Shown in pieces: positions 1-7,633 of a stretch of 22,805 nucleotides of DNA. The stretch comes from an uncultured Lachnospiraceae bacterium. GTDB taxonomy: Bacteria > Bacillota > Clostridia > Lachnospirales > Lachnospiraceae. The DNA is taken from NCBI GenBank assembly GCA_910578335.1, contig CAJTPU010000032.1:1-22805 (forward strand), in the 5' to 3' direction. The translations under genes and the position numbers were made by a program. A model generated the notes under the pieces. It saw nothing but the letters and a program-made list of their open reading frames with translations, made no database searches and was not told the DNA's origin. Each line of letters starts with the position of its first letter. Position 1 is the first letter of the stretch.

Positions 1-72
1 GCGGTATCCCTGCTTTTTATTTATTCAGTTGTAACACATGTATTGTAATCCTACATTTTCGCGCTGTTTTCC

Positions 73-1584
73 TCACTGTTTTGGCATCGGCAGACGCCAG
101 ATTTCGCCGCCAAGCCGCTTCGCATCCGCCTCGTCATGTACCGCGGCAAGCATCAGGCGCTCCCCCTTATCTGCAAGGATAACAGCCGCCGCCCGCCTTT
201 TGTTTTCCTCATCAAGCCCCGTAAAGGGTTCGTCCAGAAAAAGCATGTCGGAATCCGCCGCCAGCGCCCGCGCAATACAGACGCGCCGCCGCTGCCCGCC
301 GCTAAGCCGGCTGACCGGTTTTTGCAGCGCCTCTTTTTCCAAAAGCTTTTCCAGACATGCCACGGCTTTTCTTTCGTCCCCGCACGCAAGCATGACATTC
401 ACGACTGCCGGCTCCTCCTCGCAAAGCCTGTCCTCCTGAAACACCATGGAAATCTCAGGCTGCGTACCCTCCGGCTCCCGTCCCGTCCGGTTTTTCCAAA
501 AAACCCTTCCTGCATCCGGCTTCAAAAGCCCCGCCGCCATATGCAGAAGCGTTGTTTTTCCGGCGCCGGACGGCGCCATCAGGCAATAGCTTCCCCCCTC
601 CTTCAGCACGCGGCTGATACCGGAAAGCACCGTGCGCCCGTCGTAACGCTTTTCCACCTCTTCGAATAACAGGACTGCCGCTGCCCCTTCCTCCTGCATC
701 TCCCCGACAGCCGGCGCCGCTCCTTCTGCCTGTATAAAGCCATCCACATGCGCTGCCGTATCCGCCTGCGCTGCACCATCCGCCTGCGCTGCCCCTTCCG
801 CCTGCGCCGCACCATCCGCATGTACCGGCTTCCACAAAAGAAACTGTTTCCATAAAAGAAGCACGCCCTTTTCCAAAACGAAGCTCAGCGCAAGCACCAC
901 TGCCGTCCATGCAAATATCCCCGCCGTGTCAAGGTATATTTTGGACAAATATATCTTTCCGCCAATGGACCACCTGGGGATTCCGATAACCTCCGCCGCA
1001 ATACCTGCCTTCAGCCCCATGCCCAGAGCCGTTTTCAGGCAGCCCTCCAAAAAAGGCGCCATCGCCGGTCTGTACAAATAGAAAAAAATATTTTTACGCG
1101 AAAAACGAAACACGGACGCCATCTCCAAAAGCTTTTTATCCGTATGGGCAAGCCCCTCCAAAACATTCACATACACAATGGGAAGCACCACCAGAAAACA
1201 GACTGCGGCGCTGAGCCGCCCTGCCCCCTGCCAGATAAGCAGAATAACGGCAAAAGCCGCCACGGGCACTGCCTTGCAGAAATGCATAAGCGGCGACAAA
1301 AGAACCTCTGCAAAACGCAGGCGAAAGCTCAAAGCGCCTAACAGGGCGCCGCACAGAAAAGCCGCAAAAAATCCGGTAAAAATGCGCAGAAGCGAAATCC
1401 CCACCGTCTTAACAAAATCCGGTGAGGCAATCTCTCTGCAAAACGCCCGCGCTGTGGCAGACGGTCCCGCAAAAAGCAGCTCGTTATCAATAAAAACGGC
1501 GGCAAGCTGCCAGACACACAGCCAGAACAAAAGGACGCCTGCTTTCTTTATTCCATTTTTGGATTTTACCGTCAAATTCCGCAT
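73..1584 (-). CDS. ABC transporter permease-ATPase fusion (TauC/SsuC-TauB/SsuB type)
   Basis: This 503-residue protein joins both inner parts of an ABC importer in one chain. Residues about 15-250 are a BPD-type permease with several membrane segments and an EAA-like loop near residues 181-200. Residues about 305-500 are a nucleotide-binding domain: Walker A GAGKTT at 340-345, Q-loop Q383, signature LSGGQ at 427-431, Walker B with D451/E452 and switch H483. The ATPase half is short (about 195 residues) but no core motif is missing. A repetitive Ala/Gln/Asp/Gly linker (about 255-300) joins the halves. The start ATG lies one base after the TGA of the binding-protein gene, so translation is probably coupled. 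In the Ssu/Tau/ThiXYZ families these parts are usually separate genes. The substrate cannot be told from sequence; sulfonates, nitrate-like anions or thiamine precursors are all possible. The gene appears intact. Confidence 0.9.
   Translation of the reverse strand: MRNLTVKSKNGIKKAGVLLFWLCVWQLAAVFIDNELLFAGPSATARAFCREIASPDFVKTVGISLLRIFTGFFAAFLCGALLGALSFRLRFAEVLLSPLMHFCKAVPVAAFAVILLIWQGAGRLSAAVCFLVVLPIVYVNVLEGLAHTDKKLLEMASVFRFSRKNIFFYLYRPAMAPFLEGCLKTALGMGLKAGIAAEVIGIPRWSIGGKIYLSKIYLDTAGIFAWTAVVLALSFVLEKGVLLLWKQFLLWKPVHADGAAQAEGAAQADGAAQADTAAHVDGFIQAEGAAPAVGEMQEEGAAAVLLFEEVEKRYDGRTVLSGISRVLKEGGSYCLMAPSGAGKTTLLHMAAGLLKPDAGRVFWKNRTGREPEGTQPEISMVFQEDRLCEEEPAVVNVMLACGDERKAVACLEKLLEKEALQKPVSRLSGGQRRRVCIARALAADSDMLFLDEPFTGLDEENKRRAAAVILADKGERLMLAAVHDEADAKRLGGEIWRLPMPKQ
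709..822 (-). repeat. In-frame 18-nt degenerate tandem repeats in the ABC fusion linker
   Basis: About six imperfect copies of an 18-base unit encode variations of the hexapeptide AQADGA (for example AQAEGA, AQADGA, AQADTA). They sit exactly between the permease and ATPase domains. All copies keep the frame, so slippage would change linker length without breaking the gene. Copies near the permease are most alike; those near the ATPase are more degenerate. Confidence 0.8.
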
Positions 1585-1585
1585 A

Positions 1586-2584
1586 TCACCCGCCTATAAA
1601 ATAAAAATCGCTGTCGGGAAGGCTGCCCCCCACCGCCTCCGGATTCTGCTCATACAATGCAGACAGATAACCGGACAGCGCCTGCCGCATCTCTTCCCCC
1701 GTGATACAGGTAATGTTGCAGAAGGGAATCGCCTTCTCTGCAACCGCTTCTTTTGCAATGATTTCCGCCTTCACGCAGAGCGCCGCCGCATCTGCGGGAT
1801 TGTCCGCCACATAGGAAGCGCTCGCCCCGTGCGCCGCCAAAAAGCGCGCCACCGCCTCCGGATTTTCTTCCAGAAATTCCTTCCGCACCACTGTAACTCC
1901 CGTTACCAGCCTGCTTCCCTCCTCCCCCTGCACCTTGTCCCACTCCTCCGTCAAAGAAAGGCGCACCGAGAGCGCTTCATTCTGCGCGCACGCCACGGTC
2001 ACAAAAGGCTGCGGAAGCAGTCCGACCGCCTCGGGATTCTCAGCCAAAACGGCAGCCACCTCCGTCGCTTCCGAGCGGTAATCAAGGGTTACTTCCTCCA
2101 AAGCGATACCGTTTTTTTCCAAGAGATACTGCAGTACATAATCCGGCGTGGTTCCTCTCCCGGTCAGGCAAATCGTCTTTCCCCGCAAATCCTGTATACT
2201 TGCAATCTCTTCGCTGCCGGATACCATATAGAGCACGCCAAGCGTATTGATATCTATGACACAGATGCCTCCCCCTGTTTTCTGGTAGAGCACAGCCGCC
2301 ACATTGGCGGGCAGAAGTGCAATATCCAGCTCTCCCTTTGCCAGAAGAGGCGTAAGCTCATCCGCCCCCACCGCCATGGTAAATGTATATTCGTCTTTGG
2401 TGTTTCCTGCCTCCGCATCCTCCATCATCTGAAGAAGCCCTATGGTAGTCGGTCCCTTCAAAGCCCCTATGCGGATTTGCGTATCCGCACTCTTTTTACA
2501 TCCCCCCAGTGCGATACAGCCCGCCAGCAGAAAAAGCAGCGCGCCCTTAAACATAAAATAATATTTCCCTGCCCGTTTTTTCAT
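1586..2584 (-). CDS. ABC transporter substrate-binding lipoprotein (NMT1/TauA-like)
   Basis: The 332-residue product is a periplasmic-binding-protein-fold lipoprotein and the likely solute receptor of the fused transporter encoded directly downstream. It begins with a basic n-region (MKKR) and a hydrophobic core. Two possible lipobox cysteines follow, LAGC (C23) and LGGC (C29); C29 just precedes the polar KKSADT segment and is the likelier lipid site. Motifs of the NMT1/SsuA/TauA class are visible: GELDIALLPANVA near residues 84-96, a 'DLRGKTICL' segment and an 'NPEAV' helix start seen in many such proteins. The start has a purine-rich GGGGGATGAGG just upstream. Its TGA is followed after one base by the fusion gene's ATG, so the two form an operon. 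Ligand identity is not predictable. Confidence 0.88.
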   Translation of the reverse strand: MKKRAGKYYFMFKGALLFLLAGCIALGGCKKSADTQIRIGALKGPTTIGLLQMMEDAEAGNTKDEYTFTMAVGADELTPLLAKGELDIALLPANVAAVLYQKTGGGICVIDINTLGVLYMVSGSEEIASIQDLRGKTICLTGRGTTPDYVLQYLLEKNGIALEEVTLDYRSEATEVAAVLAENPEAVGLLPQPFVTVACAQNEALSVRLSLTEEWDKVQGEEGSRLVTGVTVVRKEFLEENPEAVARFLAAHGASASYVADNPADAAALCVKAEIIAKEAVAEKAIPFCNITCITGEEMRQALSGYLSALYEQNPEAVGGSLPDSDFYFIGG

Positions 2585-2605
2585 ACCTCATCCCCCATGT
2601 CCGTT

Positions 2606-2634
2606 ATTTAAAATTTCTTTCAGTATATGTCAAA
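2606..2634 (-). promoter_or_regulatory. SigA-type promoter for the binding protein/ABC operon
   Basis: On the minus strand TTGACA (2634-2629) is followed after 17 bases by TTAAAT (2611-2606). The -35 is a perfect match and the -10 matches four of six. It implies a transcript start near 2599 and a leader of only about 15 bases, so no riboswitch fits downstream of it. Confidence 0.55.
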
Positions 2635-2700
2635 AACGGCTTTTTGCATAGAAAAAATTTTTTTACTTTTTATGTATAAAACCTTTTTATGCGGTCATAC

Positions 2701-2754
2701 TATCATTAGTCATCAACGGAACCCCCTCCTTTGATGAAAACCTTACCAATGATA
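2701..2754. promoter_or_regulatory. Nested inverted repeat upstream of the ABC operon promoter
   Basis: Outer arms TATCATT (2701-2707) and AATGATA (2748-2754) are perfectly complementary, as are inner arms CATCAA (2711-2716) and TTGATG (2731-2736). The element lies about 70 bases upstream of the proposed -35. It could be an operator or a structured RNA from another start; it matches no riboswitch I recognise. Confidence 0.35.
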
Positions 2755-2775
2755 AATTTAATACTTATCCTCCCC

Positions 2776-2811
2776 TAAAAAGCCCCCGGGACTGCATGGC
2801 AGCCTCGGGGG
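2776..2811 (-). terminator. Intrinsic terminator of the FlxA-like gene
   Basis: The arms CCCCCG and CGGGGG (2783-2788 and 2806-2811) extend inward to a 12-base stem with two mismatches. On the minus strand the stem is followed by CTTTTT. It begins seven bases after the stop codon. A TTTTG run on the other side could give some termination on the plus strand too. Confidence 0.75.
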
Positions 2812-2817
2812 TTTTGT

Positions 2818-3480
2818 TTACAGCCTGACGTCCACATGTGTGGGCACTTCCTGTCCGGTCTCTTCTTTTTCTTCTTTCTCCTTTTGCAAACGGTCAGTTT
2901 TTTCTGCTTTTGGGGTCGTCCCGTCTTTTTCGCTGCCGGCTTCCTGCAATGCTTCATTTGCCTTTGAAAGCGTACCTGCCTGTGCCGCGGCTGCCGTGGC
3001 TTTTGTCTGTTCCAGCCTGGCAAGCTGCTCTTCCTTCCTTTCTGCGCTCTTGCCGGGACCATCCTGCTTGATTTCCGCTTTCAGGACATTCGCCCTCCCC
3101 TCTGCCTGCTTTGCCACGCTTCCCTGCACCTTCGCCTGCGCTAACGACGCATCTGCCGAGATAATGGACTGCATACCGGTCGGCTCTTCCACCCCGGCGC
3201 TTTCCTTTTGCTTTTTCTGCGCGCGCGCCCTCTCCGCCTGCTGCCGTTCCATCTGATGCTGACGCAGTTCTATGTTCAGTTCGCTAATCTGCTTCTGCAG
3301 CTCCTGCCTCTTTTTCATTTTTTCTTCTGCACCCATATCCTGATTGGAAGAAAGCTGCTGCATCTGCTTCTGCAGATTTGCAATCTGCTGTTTTATACTG
3401 CGGCTCGCCGCATCTTGAGCCGGGGACGCCGCCCCCGCCGCCATACATCCGTTTCCACTGTTTACGCCATTTACCTGCAT
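2818..3480 (-). CDS. FlxA-like coiled-coil protein
   Basis: This 220-residue protein has no signal peptide or membrane segment. Roughly residues 25-90 are a Gln/Lys/Glu-rich helix with heptad spacing (IKQQIANLQKQMQQL and similar), the pattern of the FlxA-like family. The remainder is Ala/Lys/Glu-rich and probably helical or disordered. I chose the ATG at 3480 because AAGGAGG lies eight bases upstream; an in-frame start 18 codons earlier (3534) has no such site. E. coli FlxA is expressed with the flagellar regulon, but its role is obscure. A sigma-28-like promoter stands before another unknown gene about 3 kb away, which makes a motility link plausible. No clear sigma-28 site precedes this gene; only a TATACT-like -10 near 3545 was seen. 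Low-complexity helices can mimic family similarity, so the family call is moderate. Confidence 0.65.
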   Translation of the reverse strand: MQVNGVNSGNGCMAAGAASPAQDAASRSIKQQIANLQKQMQQLSSNQDMGAEEKMKKRQELQKQISELNIELRQHQMERQQAERARAQKKQKESAGVEEPTGMQSIISADASLAQAKVQGSVAKQAEGRANVLKAEIKQDGPGKSAERKEEQLARLEQTKATAAAAQAGTLSKANEALQEAGSEKDGTTPKAEKTDRLQKEKEEKEETGQEVPTHVDVRL

Positions 3481-3639
3481 TTGATTTTCCTCCTTGAAAA
3501 TGACAGTCTCCCCGCTTCGCGAATTTTCTGTCATGAATGAAAGTATATATTATCTTTCGGTTTTTCCACTTAGGAAATAAGCAGTTTGTTGTGAACCGGC
3601 CTTTTTTTGACGTCAGATACCCAAATCGCCAAAATCCCG

Positions 3640-5019
3640 CTACGCCAGCATGAGCATCACCGTAAGCTTAAACTCTGTTTTGCTCTGGACGATATCAATG
3701 CCGCCAAAATAGCGCGCAGCCACACGCTTTACATTGGCAAGCCCGTAACCGTGCTCTCCTCCCGTCCCCTTCGTTGTCTCCGGCAGACCGCTCTCCTCCT
3801 CTATCGGTATTTCCTGCAAAAGAGAATTGCTTATTTCTATCATGTAAGCATTTTTTCTGCGGTAAGCGCGCAGCCTGATATAAGGATTTGGGCACTGTGC
3901 CGCACCATAAATGGCATTATCCAATACATTGTGCAGTATAATACTGATATCAAACGCATTTATGTTTGTCCCCTGCGGATAGTGAAAATCACAAGTAAAA
4001 TGGATTCTTTTTTCCTCCATCTCTTTTTTCTTCTCCGTCAGAATCACATCCGTGACGGGATTACCGCTTTTCCTTTCAGACGCGCCTCCATCCCCTTGTT
4101 TCTTCCACTCGGACAGATACGCCGCCGCTTCTTCCCGCTCTCCTTTTTCCAGAAGATTTTCCAATATCATAACATGGTTTCCCATGTCATGCCTCAGTCC
4201 CCTGATATCGCGGTATAAAGCCTCCACTTCGCCGATATGCCGCTCCATGGTCGCCATCTGCTGCGCCAGAACGGCGTTTTCCTGTTCCTGCCGCCGGATG
4301 CCCTTGATATTCTGATAAATCACAATAACCGTCAGCATCGCCACAAAGGAAAGCACCTGATAACAAAACTGAATCCACATGTGTTCCGGATGCGTATCCT
4401 CGATATACATGCCCATATCCCGCCGATACATGTTTTCCCAGTAGGCAAATATAAAATATCCCAGAAGAATCAGCATAAACGGAGAAAGCATAAGCAAAAA
4501 TTCACGCCTTGTCATATTTTCCTTCTTGCAGACATACGCCCTTCCAATCATATCGCAGGCTAAAATCTGTATGCCGAATGCAGCCGCAAGAAACACCGTT
4601 TCCATAACGCAGTATACGACAAGGGAAAAAACCGGCTTATCTGCCAGACCATCGCTTAACAGGACGCTTTCGCCCAAAATTCCCCACAGCACATGGGAAA
4701 ACCCGCCTGTAATCCACTTTAGCAGATACCCGGTCACCGCCAGAAATGCTTTTTGCCTGATATTCCTTTTATCCACGGCACACATTGCGGCAAAAAAAGC
4801 AGCCATGCCAAAAACATTGACAATCAGCAGTCCGTTGTACCAGGGGAACACGTAAAGCACCAGCATAACCGCGGCATAGACCATACCCGGAACCCGCGCA
4901 TATTTTTTATTTTGGAGGAAAGGTGTGCCAAAACGGTTTAGCACACAGCCCGTCAGAATCAGTCCTGCCACGCCCGCGATACGGCTGGCGGCTTCCCAAT
5001 ATATCTCCATATCGTTCAT
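3640..5019 (-). CDS. GHKL sensor histidine kinase of LytTR/AgrC type
   Basis: The 459-residue protein is the membrane sensor that phosphorylates the response regulator encoded just before it. The first about 240 residues contain six or seven hydrophobic segments typical of AgrC-like input domains. A cytoplasmic helix follows with the phospho-acceptor motif LRHDMGNH (His about 277), then the N-box NVLDNA (about 364-369) and the ATP-lid glycines in GYGLANVK (about 424-431). The regulator's TGA and the chosen ATG share one base (TGATG), with AGGGG upstream; a GTG one codon earlier at 5022 is an alternative. No agrB/agrD-like processing gene or peptide is seen beside it, so the signal is unknown. 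No good terminator is seen in the 159 bases before the FlxA-like gene. Confidence 0.9.
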   Translation of the reverse strand: MNDMEIYWEAASRIAGVAGLILTGCVLNRFGTPFLQNKKYARVPGMVYAAVMLVLYVFPWYNGLLIVNVFGMAAFFAAMCAVDKRNIRQKAFLAVTGYLLKWITGGFSHVLWGILGESVLLSDGLADKPVFSLVVYCVMETVFLAAAFGIQILACDMIGRAYVCKKENMTRREFLLMLSPFMLILLGYFIFAYWENMYRRDMGMYIEDTHPEHMWIQFCYQVLSFVAMLTVIVIYQNIKGIRRQEQENAVLAQQMATMERHIGEVEALYRDIRGLRHDMGNHVMILENLLEKGEREEAAAYLSEWKKQGDGGASERKSGNPVTDVILTEKKKEMEEKRIHFTCDFHYPQGTNINAFDISIILHNVLDNAIYGAAQCPNPYIRLRAYRRKNAYMIEISNSLLQEIPIEEESGLPETTKGTGGEHGYGLANVKRVAARYFGGIDIVQSKTEFKLTVMLMLA

Positions 5020-5735
5020 CACGGCATCCCCTGTCTCGCTTTTTGGTTGTATTTCATATATCTTTTTACAAATGCAGGAAATTTGGGCTTTGCCATCATC
5101 GCAGTGCCCCTCTCCAGGCTGATAGTGGCGGCATCATACCGCACCACATGCTTCAAATTGACAAGGTATGCCCTGTGCGTGCGAAAGAAATCCTCCCCCG
5201 CCATCTTCTCCAGCTCTGCCATCCGTCCGTAATACTCCACGTCGCCGTCCGCCCGATGCAGGATAATTTTTCTGTTATAAACCTCCGCATACTGAATGTC
5301 TTCCAACAGCACCTTCGTCCTGACGCCTTTTCGCTTAACCCAGATATACCGTTCCTTGCAGCCGGCAGGCAATCCCGCTTTTTTTACCTGTGATACCGCC
5401 GCCAGCAGCACCCCGGCAAGCTTCTCGTCCGTAAAAGGCTTTACCAGATAGTGAAATGCGCCGACATCAAACGCCTGAAACACATATTCCTCCAGCGCAG
5501 TGATAAAAATCAGCACCGTGTCTTTATTCTTCTCCCGAAACGCCCTTGCCGCCTCCATGCCGTCCATGTCCGGCAGTCCGATATCCAAAAGCAGAATCTG
5601 AGGCGCCGGACATAAGGCAAGCACTTCCCCGCCCGACTCTAACAACAAAATCTCTGCCTCGGGACAATATTTCCCCACCCTTTCTGCCAGCAGCTTTCGC
5701 ATTTCTGCCTCATCATCACATATTGCAACCTGCAT
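5017..5735 (-). CDS. LytTR-family response regulator
   Basis: This 238-residue protein pairs a receiver domain (residues 1-120) with a LytTR DNA-binding domain (about 128-228). The acidic pair D7/D8, phospho-acceptor D51, T79 and K99 are all present. The LytTR core FFRTHRAYLVNLKHV lies at about 183-197. The family binds DNA with beta strands, usually at direct repeats, and controls virulence, bacteriocin or cell-envelope genes. GGAGG stands about nine bases before the ATG. The kinase gene follows with a one-base overlap, so the two are one transcript. The real stop codon is at 5019-5021; the stated lower bound is extended to show the shared base with the kinase ATG. The target genes cannot be told from this window. 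Confidence 0.9.
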
Positions 5736-5836
5736 TTTGATTCCCTCCGCGCACCTTCTGCGCTTCCTTGTGTTGTCCGCAACAGTACGGCTTTTCTCTT
5801 TTTTATCGGCACCGTTCGTCTGTCCCGTAGATAAAT

Positions 5837-5865
5837 GTTGTAAACAACCCTTTTTCTGCTGTCAA
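5837..5865 (-). promoter_or_regulatory. SigA-type promoter for the LytTR two-component operon
   Basis: On the minus strand a perfect TTGACA (5865-5860) is followed after 17 bases by TACAAC (5842-5837), four of six to the -10 consensus. The start would be about 100 bases before the response regulator ATG. Confidence 0.5.
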
Positions 5866-5905
5866 AAGTCATGTCGGAAACTGTTGATTGGCAAATTGAC
5901 AGCAG
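5856..5905. promoter_or_regulatory. 10-bp inverted repeat over the two-component promoter -35
   Basis: CTGCTGTCAA (5856-5865) and TTGACAGCAG (5896-5905) are perfect inverted copies separated by 30 bases. One copy contains the -35 hexamer of the response regulator promoter. The arrangement suggests an operator bound by a dimer or by two protomers, possibly DNA looping or autoregulation. Confidence 0.45.
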
Positions 5906-5949
5906 GCAACTTCCATCACGGCTTTTGTCACCCGAATCTCTATTGTCAT

Positions 5950-5976
5950 GAAATAAGCGGAGGATTACTCCTCCGC
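5950..5976 (-). terminator. Intrinsic terminator overlapping the stop codon
   Basis: GCGGAGGA (5957-5964) and TCCTCCGC (5969-5976) form a perfect 8-bp stem whose loop contains the stop codon of the 150-residue protein. On the minus strand it is followed by TTATTTC. Confidence 0.7.
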
Positions 5977-6417
5977 CGCTTCTCCAATCTTATTTCTCTC
6001 TTCATCAATTTCCATCAGCTTTCTCTGACACTGGGTATCCTTGGAAATGGCGCGCAGTATCAAATTGACGTCCTCCGGTGAAAACATACCGATTGCCTTT
6101 GCCAAATCGTCAAGATTGTCTCTGTTCACCTGCAGGGTGCCGCCTCCTGAAAGCGCCACATAAATCACGTCCTTCGGATTGCTCACGTCCCCAAGGCACA
6201 GTGCGTTGTGCTTATAATCACAGACAAATACCACGCCGTTATACTCGATAACGCCGTCCTTCGCCAGATGGCTGTAGGGCGCCTTTTTCTTTGGGTCCTT
6301 TCCCATGGTCGCAAGAAGCATGTCTTTAAACGCCGCCGCCCCCGCCTCCTGCTGCCTGTTGTTTTTAACGTATTCTCCTGCCATCTTGCGCTCTGCTTCT
6401 ATTGCGGAAACTGCCAT
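5965..6417 (-). CDS. Conserved-looking hypothetical protein, possible sigma-28 regulon member
   Basis: I do not recognise a characterised family in this 150-residue protein. It has no signal peptide or membrane segment. The N-terminal third is charged and Ala-rich. The middle (about 55-100) looks like a compact beta-rich domain with aromatic and glycine positions (GVIEYNGVVFVCDY, LGDVSNPKDVIYVAL, SGGGTLQVNRDN). The C terminus is helical and acidic. The ATG at 6417 has GGAAGGA about seven bases upstream; the in-frame start ten codons earlier (6447) lacks one. The stop codon sits inside its own terminator loop. A sigma-28-like promoter lies about 150 bases upstream but is separated from the gene by a terminator-like hairpin. 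A motility-associated role is a guess from that promoter only. Confidence 0.7.
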   Translation of the reverse strand: MAVSAIEAERKMAGEYVKNNRQQEAGAAAFKDMLLATMGKDPKKKAPYSHLAKDGVIEYNGVVFVCDYKHNALCLGDVSNPKDVIYVALSGGGTLQVNRDNLDDLAKAIGMFSPEDVNLILRAISKDTQCQRKLMEIDEERNKIGEAAEE

Positions 6418-6500
6418 AACTATATCCTTCCTTTCCTCACGAATCAAACCGGGATTCTGGTGTCAAAAGCCCCAAACCCTGCAAATCAAACAGATAGATT

Positions 6501-6548
6501 CAAAAATAAAAGCGTATTTGAGGGAACTCCGCTCCCTGAAAATACGCT
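6501..6548 (-). terminator. Intrinsic terminator downstream of the YitT-family gene
   Basis: Arms AGCGTATTT and AAATACGCT (6511-6519 and 6540-6548) plus AGGGA/TCCCT inside make a 14-bp stem with one internal loop. On the minus strand it is followed by TTTTATTTTTG. It also lies about 16 bases after the predicted start of a sigma-28-type promoter, so it could act on that transcript. Confidence 0.7.
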
Positions 6549-6570
6549 CTCCTTAGCCTGTCAGTTTTAT

Positions 6571-6598
6571 ATATCGGATAGAAAGGTGCAATACTTTA
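6571..6598 (-). promoter_or_regulatory. Sigma-28 (SigD/FliA)-like promoter
   Basis: On the minus strand TAAA (6598-6595), continuing as TAAAGTAT, is followed after 16 bases by TCCGATAT (6578-6571). The known SigD/FliA consensus is TAAA, about 15 bases, then GCCGATAT/A, so the -10 differs at one base. It points towards the 150-residue hypothetical gene. Confidence 0.5.
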
Positions 6599-6654
6599 GG
6601 CGCTCCGCCAAAACTGCCAAAGCGAAAATTTGCCGGAAGCATTCTCAAATAATA

Positions 6655-7524
6655 TTAGTTCAGCCCCCGGAAACCTTTCCCGATAATCTCGCTGCTGTTT
6701 GTAATCATCATAAAAGCACTCGGCTGCGTTCGCTTGATGTAATTGCGAAGCTGCACCGCCTGCCCCCGCTTCATAACAGTCAGTATAATTACCTTCGGAC
6801 GGTGTGTATACGCCCCCTGTGCCCGATACACGGTGGCGGAACGGTTTAGCTCTGCATTGATAAAATGACAGATTGGCTCCGCATCGTCGCAGACAATCGT
6901 AAAATATTTGCACAGATTCATATTTTCAATGACGCCGTCTATCACAAGCGTCTTCGCCATCAGACCACAGAAGGAAAAGAGTCCGGTCTGTATGTCGAAC
7001 ACAAGGCAGGAGGCAAGTACAATCAATAAATCCACAATAAAGAGCGCAACGCCTATGGATACGCTGGTGTGCTTCTGCAAAATCATGGCGACAATATCCG
7101 TTCCGCCGCCTGAAGCACCGATATTGAACAGAATGGCACTGCTGACCGCCGGCAGTACGATTGCAAACAAAAGCTCCAGCACAGGCTCCGTCGTAAGGGG
7201 CTTCTCCATCGGCGCCAGCCACTCCATCAGGCTCAGTCCCACTGAAGTAAGGATGCTGACGTAAACCGTCTTAAACCCTGTGTCCTTTCCCAAAAATAAA
7301 AATCCCAGAATCAAAAGCGCCATATTGATAATAAAATTAATCGTAGCAGGTGAAACCGGCACTATCTCGCCAAGGACAACTGCTATGCCCGTCACACCCC
7401 CGAAGGAAAAGTGGTTCGGAAACTTAAATACGTAGACGCCCACCACCAAAAGCGCCGTCGCCACAGTTAAAATCAAATATGCTATCACCGTATGATATAT
7501 TTTTGTTTTCTTACTTGCTTTCAC
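6655..7524 (-). CDS. YitT family membrane protein (DUF161 + DUF2179)
   Basis: The product of about 289 residues has five or six membrane-spanning segments in its first 200 residues, including the family stretch NHFSFGGVTGIAVVLGE and the glycine-rich GASGGGTDIVAMIL. A soluble C-terminal DUF2179 domain follows (about 205-289), ending in 'MITNSSEIIGKGF', a typical family end. The biochemical function of YitT proteins is not established; a transport role is often assumed. I chose the GTG at 7524 because GAGG lies just upstream; a TTG 17 codons further up (7575) is possible. The gene is divergent from the LysR regulator, a common arrangement in which the regulator controls the neighbour. An intrinsic terminator lies about 110 bases downstream. 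Confidence 0.87.
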   Translation of the reverse strand: MKASKKTKIYHTVIAYLILTVATALLVVGVYVFKFPNHFSFGGVTGIAVVLGEIVPVSPATINFIINMALLILGFLFLGKDTGFKTVYVSILTSVGLSLMEWLAPMEKPLTTEPVLELLFAIVLPAVSSAILFNIGASGGGTDIVAMILQKHTSVSIGVALFIVDLLIVLASCLVFDIQTGLFSFCGLMAKTLVIDGVIENMNLCKYFTIVCDDAEPICHFINAELNRSATVYRAQGAYTHRPKVIILTVMKRGQAVQLRNYIKRTQPSAFMMITNSSEIIGKGFRGLN

Positions 7525-7633
7525 GTTTTCCTCATTTCTGCAAATCCCGACTGCATAAAGCCATATGGAATGCAAATTTGCTGCTCCCGCAGTTTTCGCC
7601 TTTTTTCTTCTTTATTCTACTTCAATTTATCTC

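Noticed and set aside
709..822. CRISPR-like array
   Set aside because: The 18-base units are contiguous, degenerate and in frame within a protein linker; there are no spacers.
1178..2611. A 477-codon open frame on the plus strand opposite the binding protein and permease
   Set aside because: It is antisense to two well-supported genes, has no ribosome binding site and its translation resembles no family. It is a codon-bias shadow.
2585..2780. TPP or other known riboswitch before the binding-protein gene
   Set aside because: No conserved riboswitch core was recognised, and the best promoter leaves only about 15 bases of leader.
5803..5810. GCCGATAA on the minus strand before the response regulator, a perfect sigma-28 -10
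   Set aside because: No TAAA-like -35 lies 14-16 bases upstream, and a SigA promoter already fits the operon.
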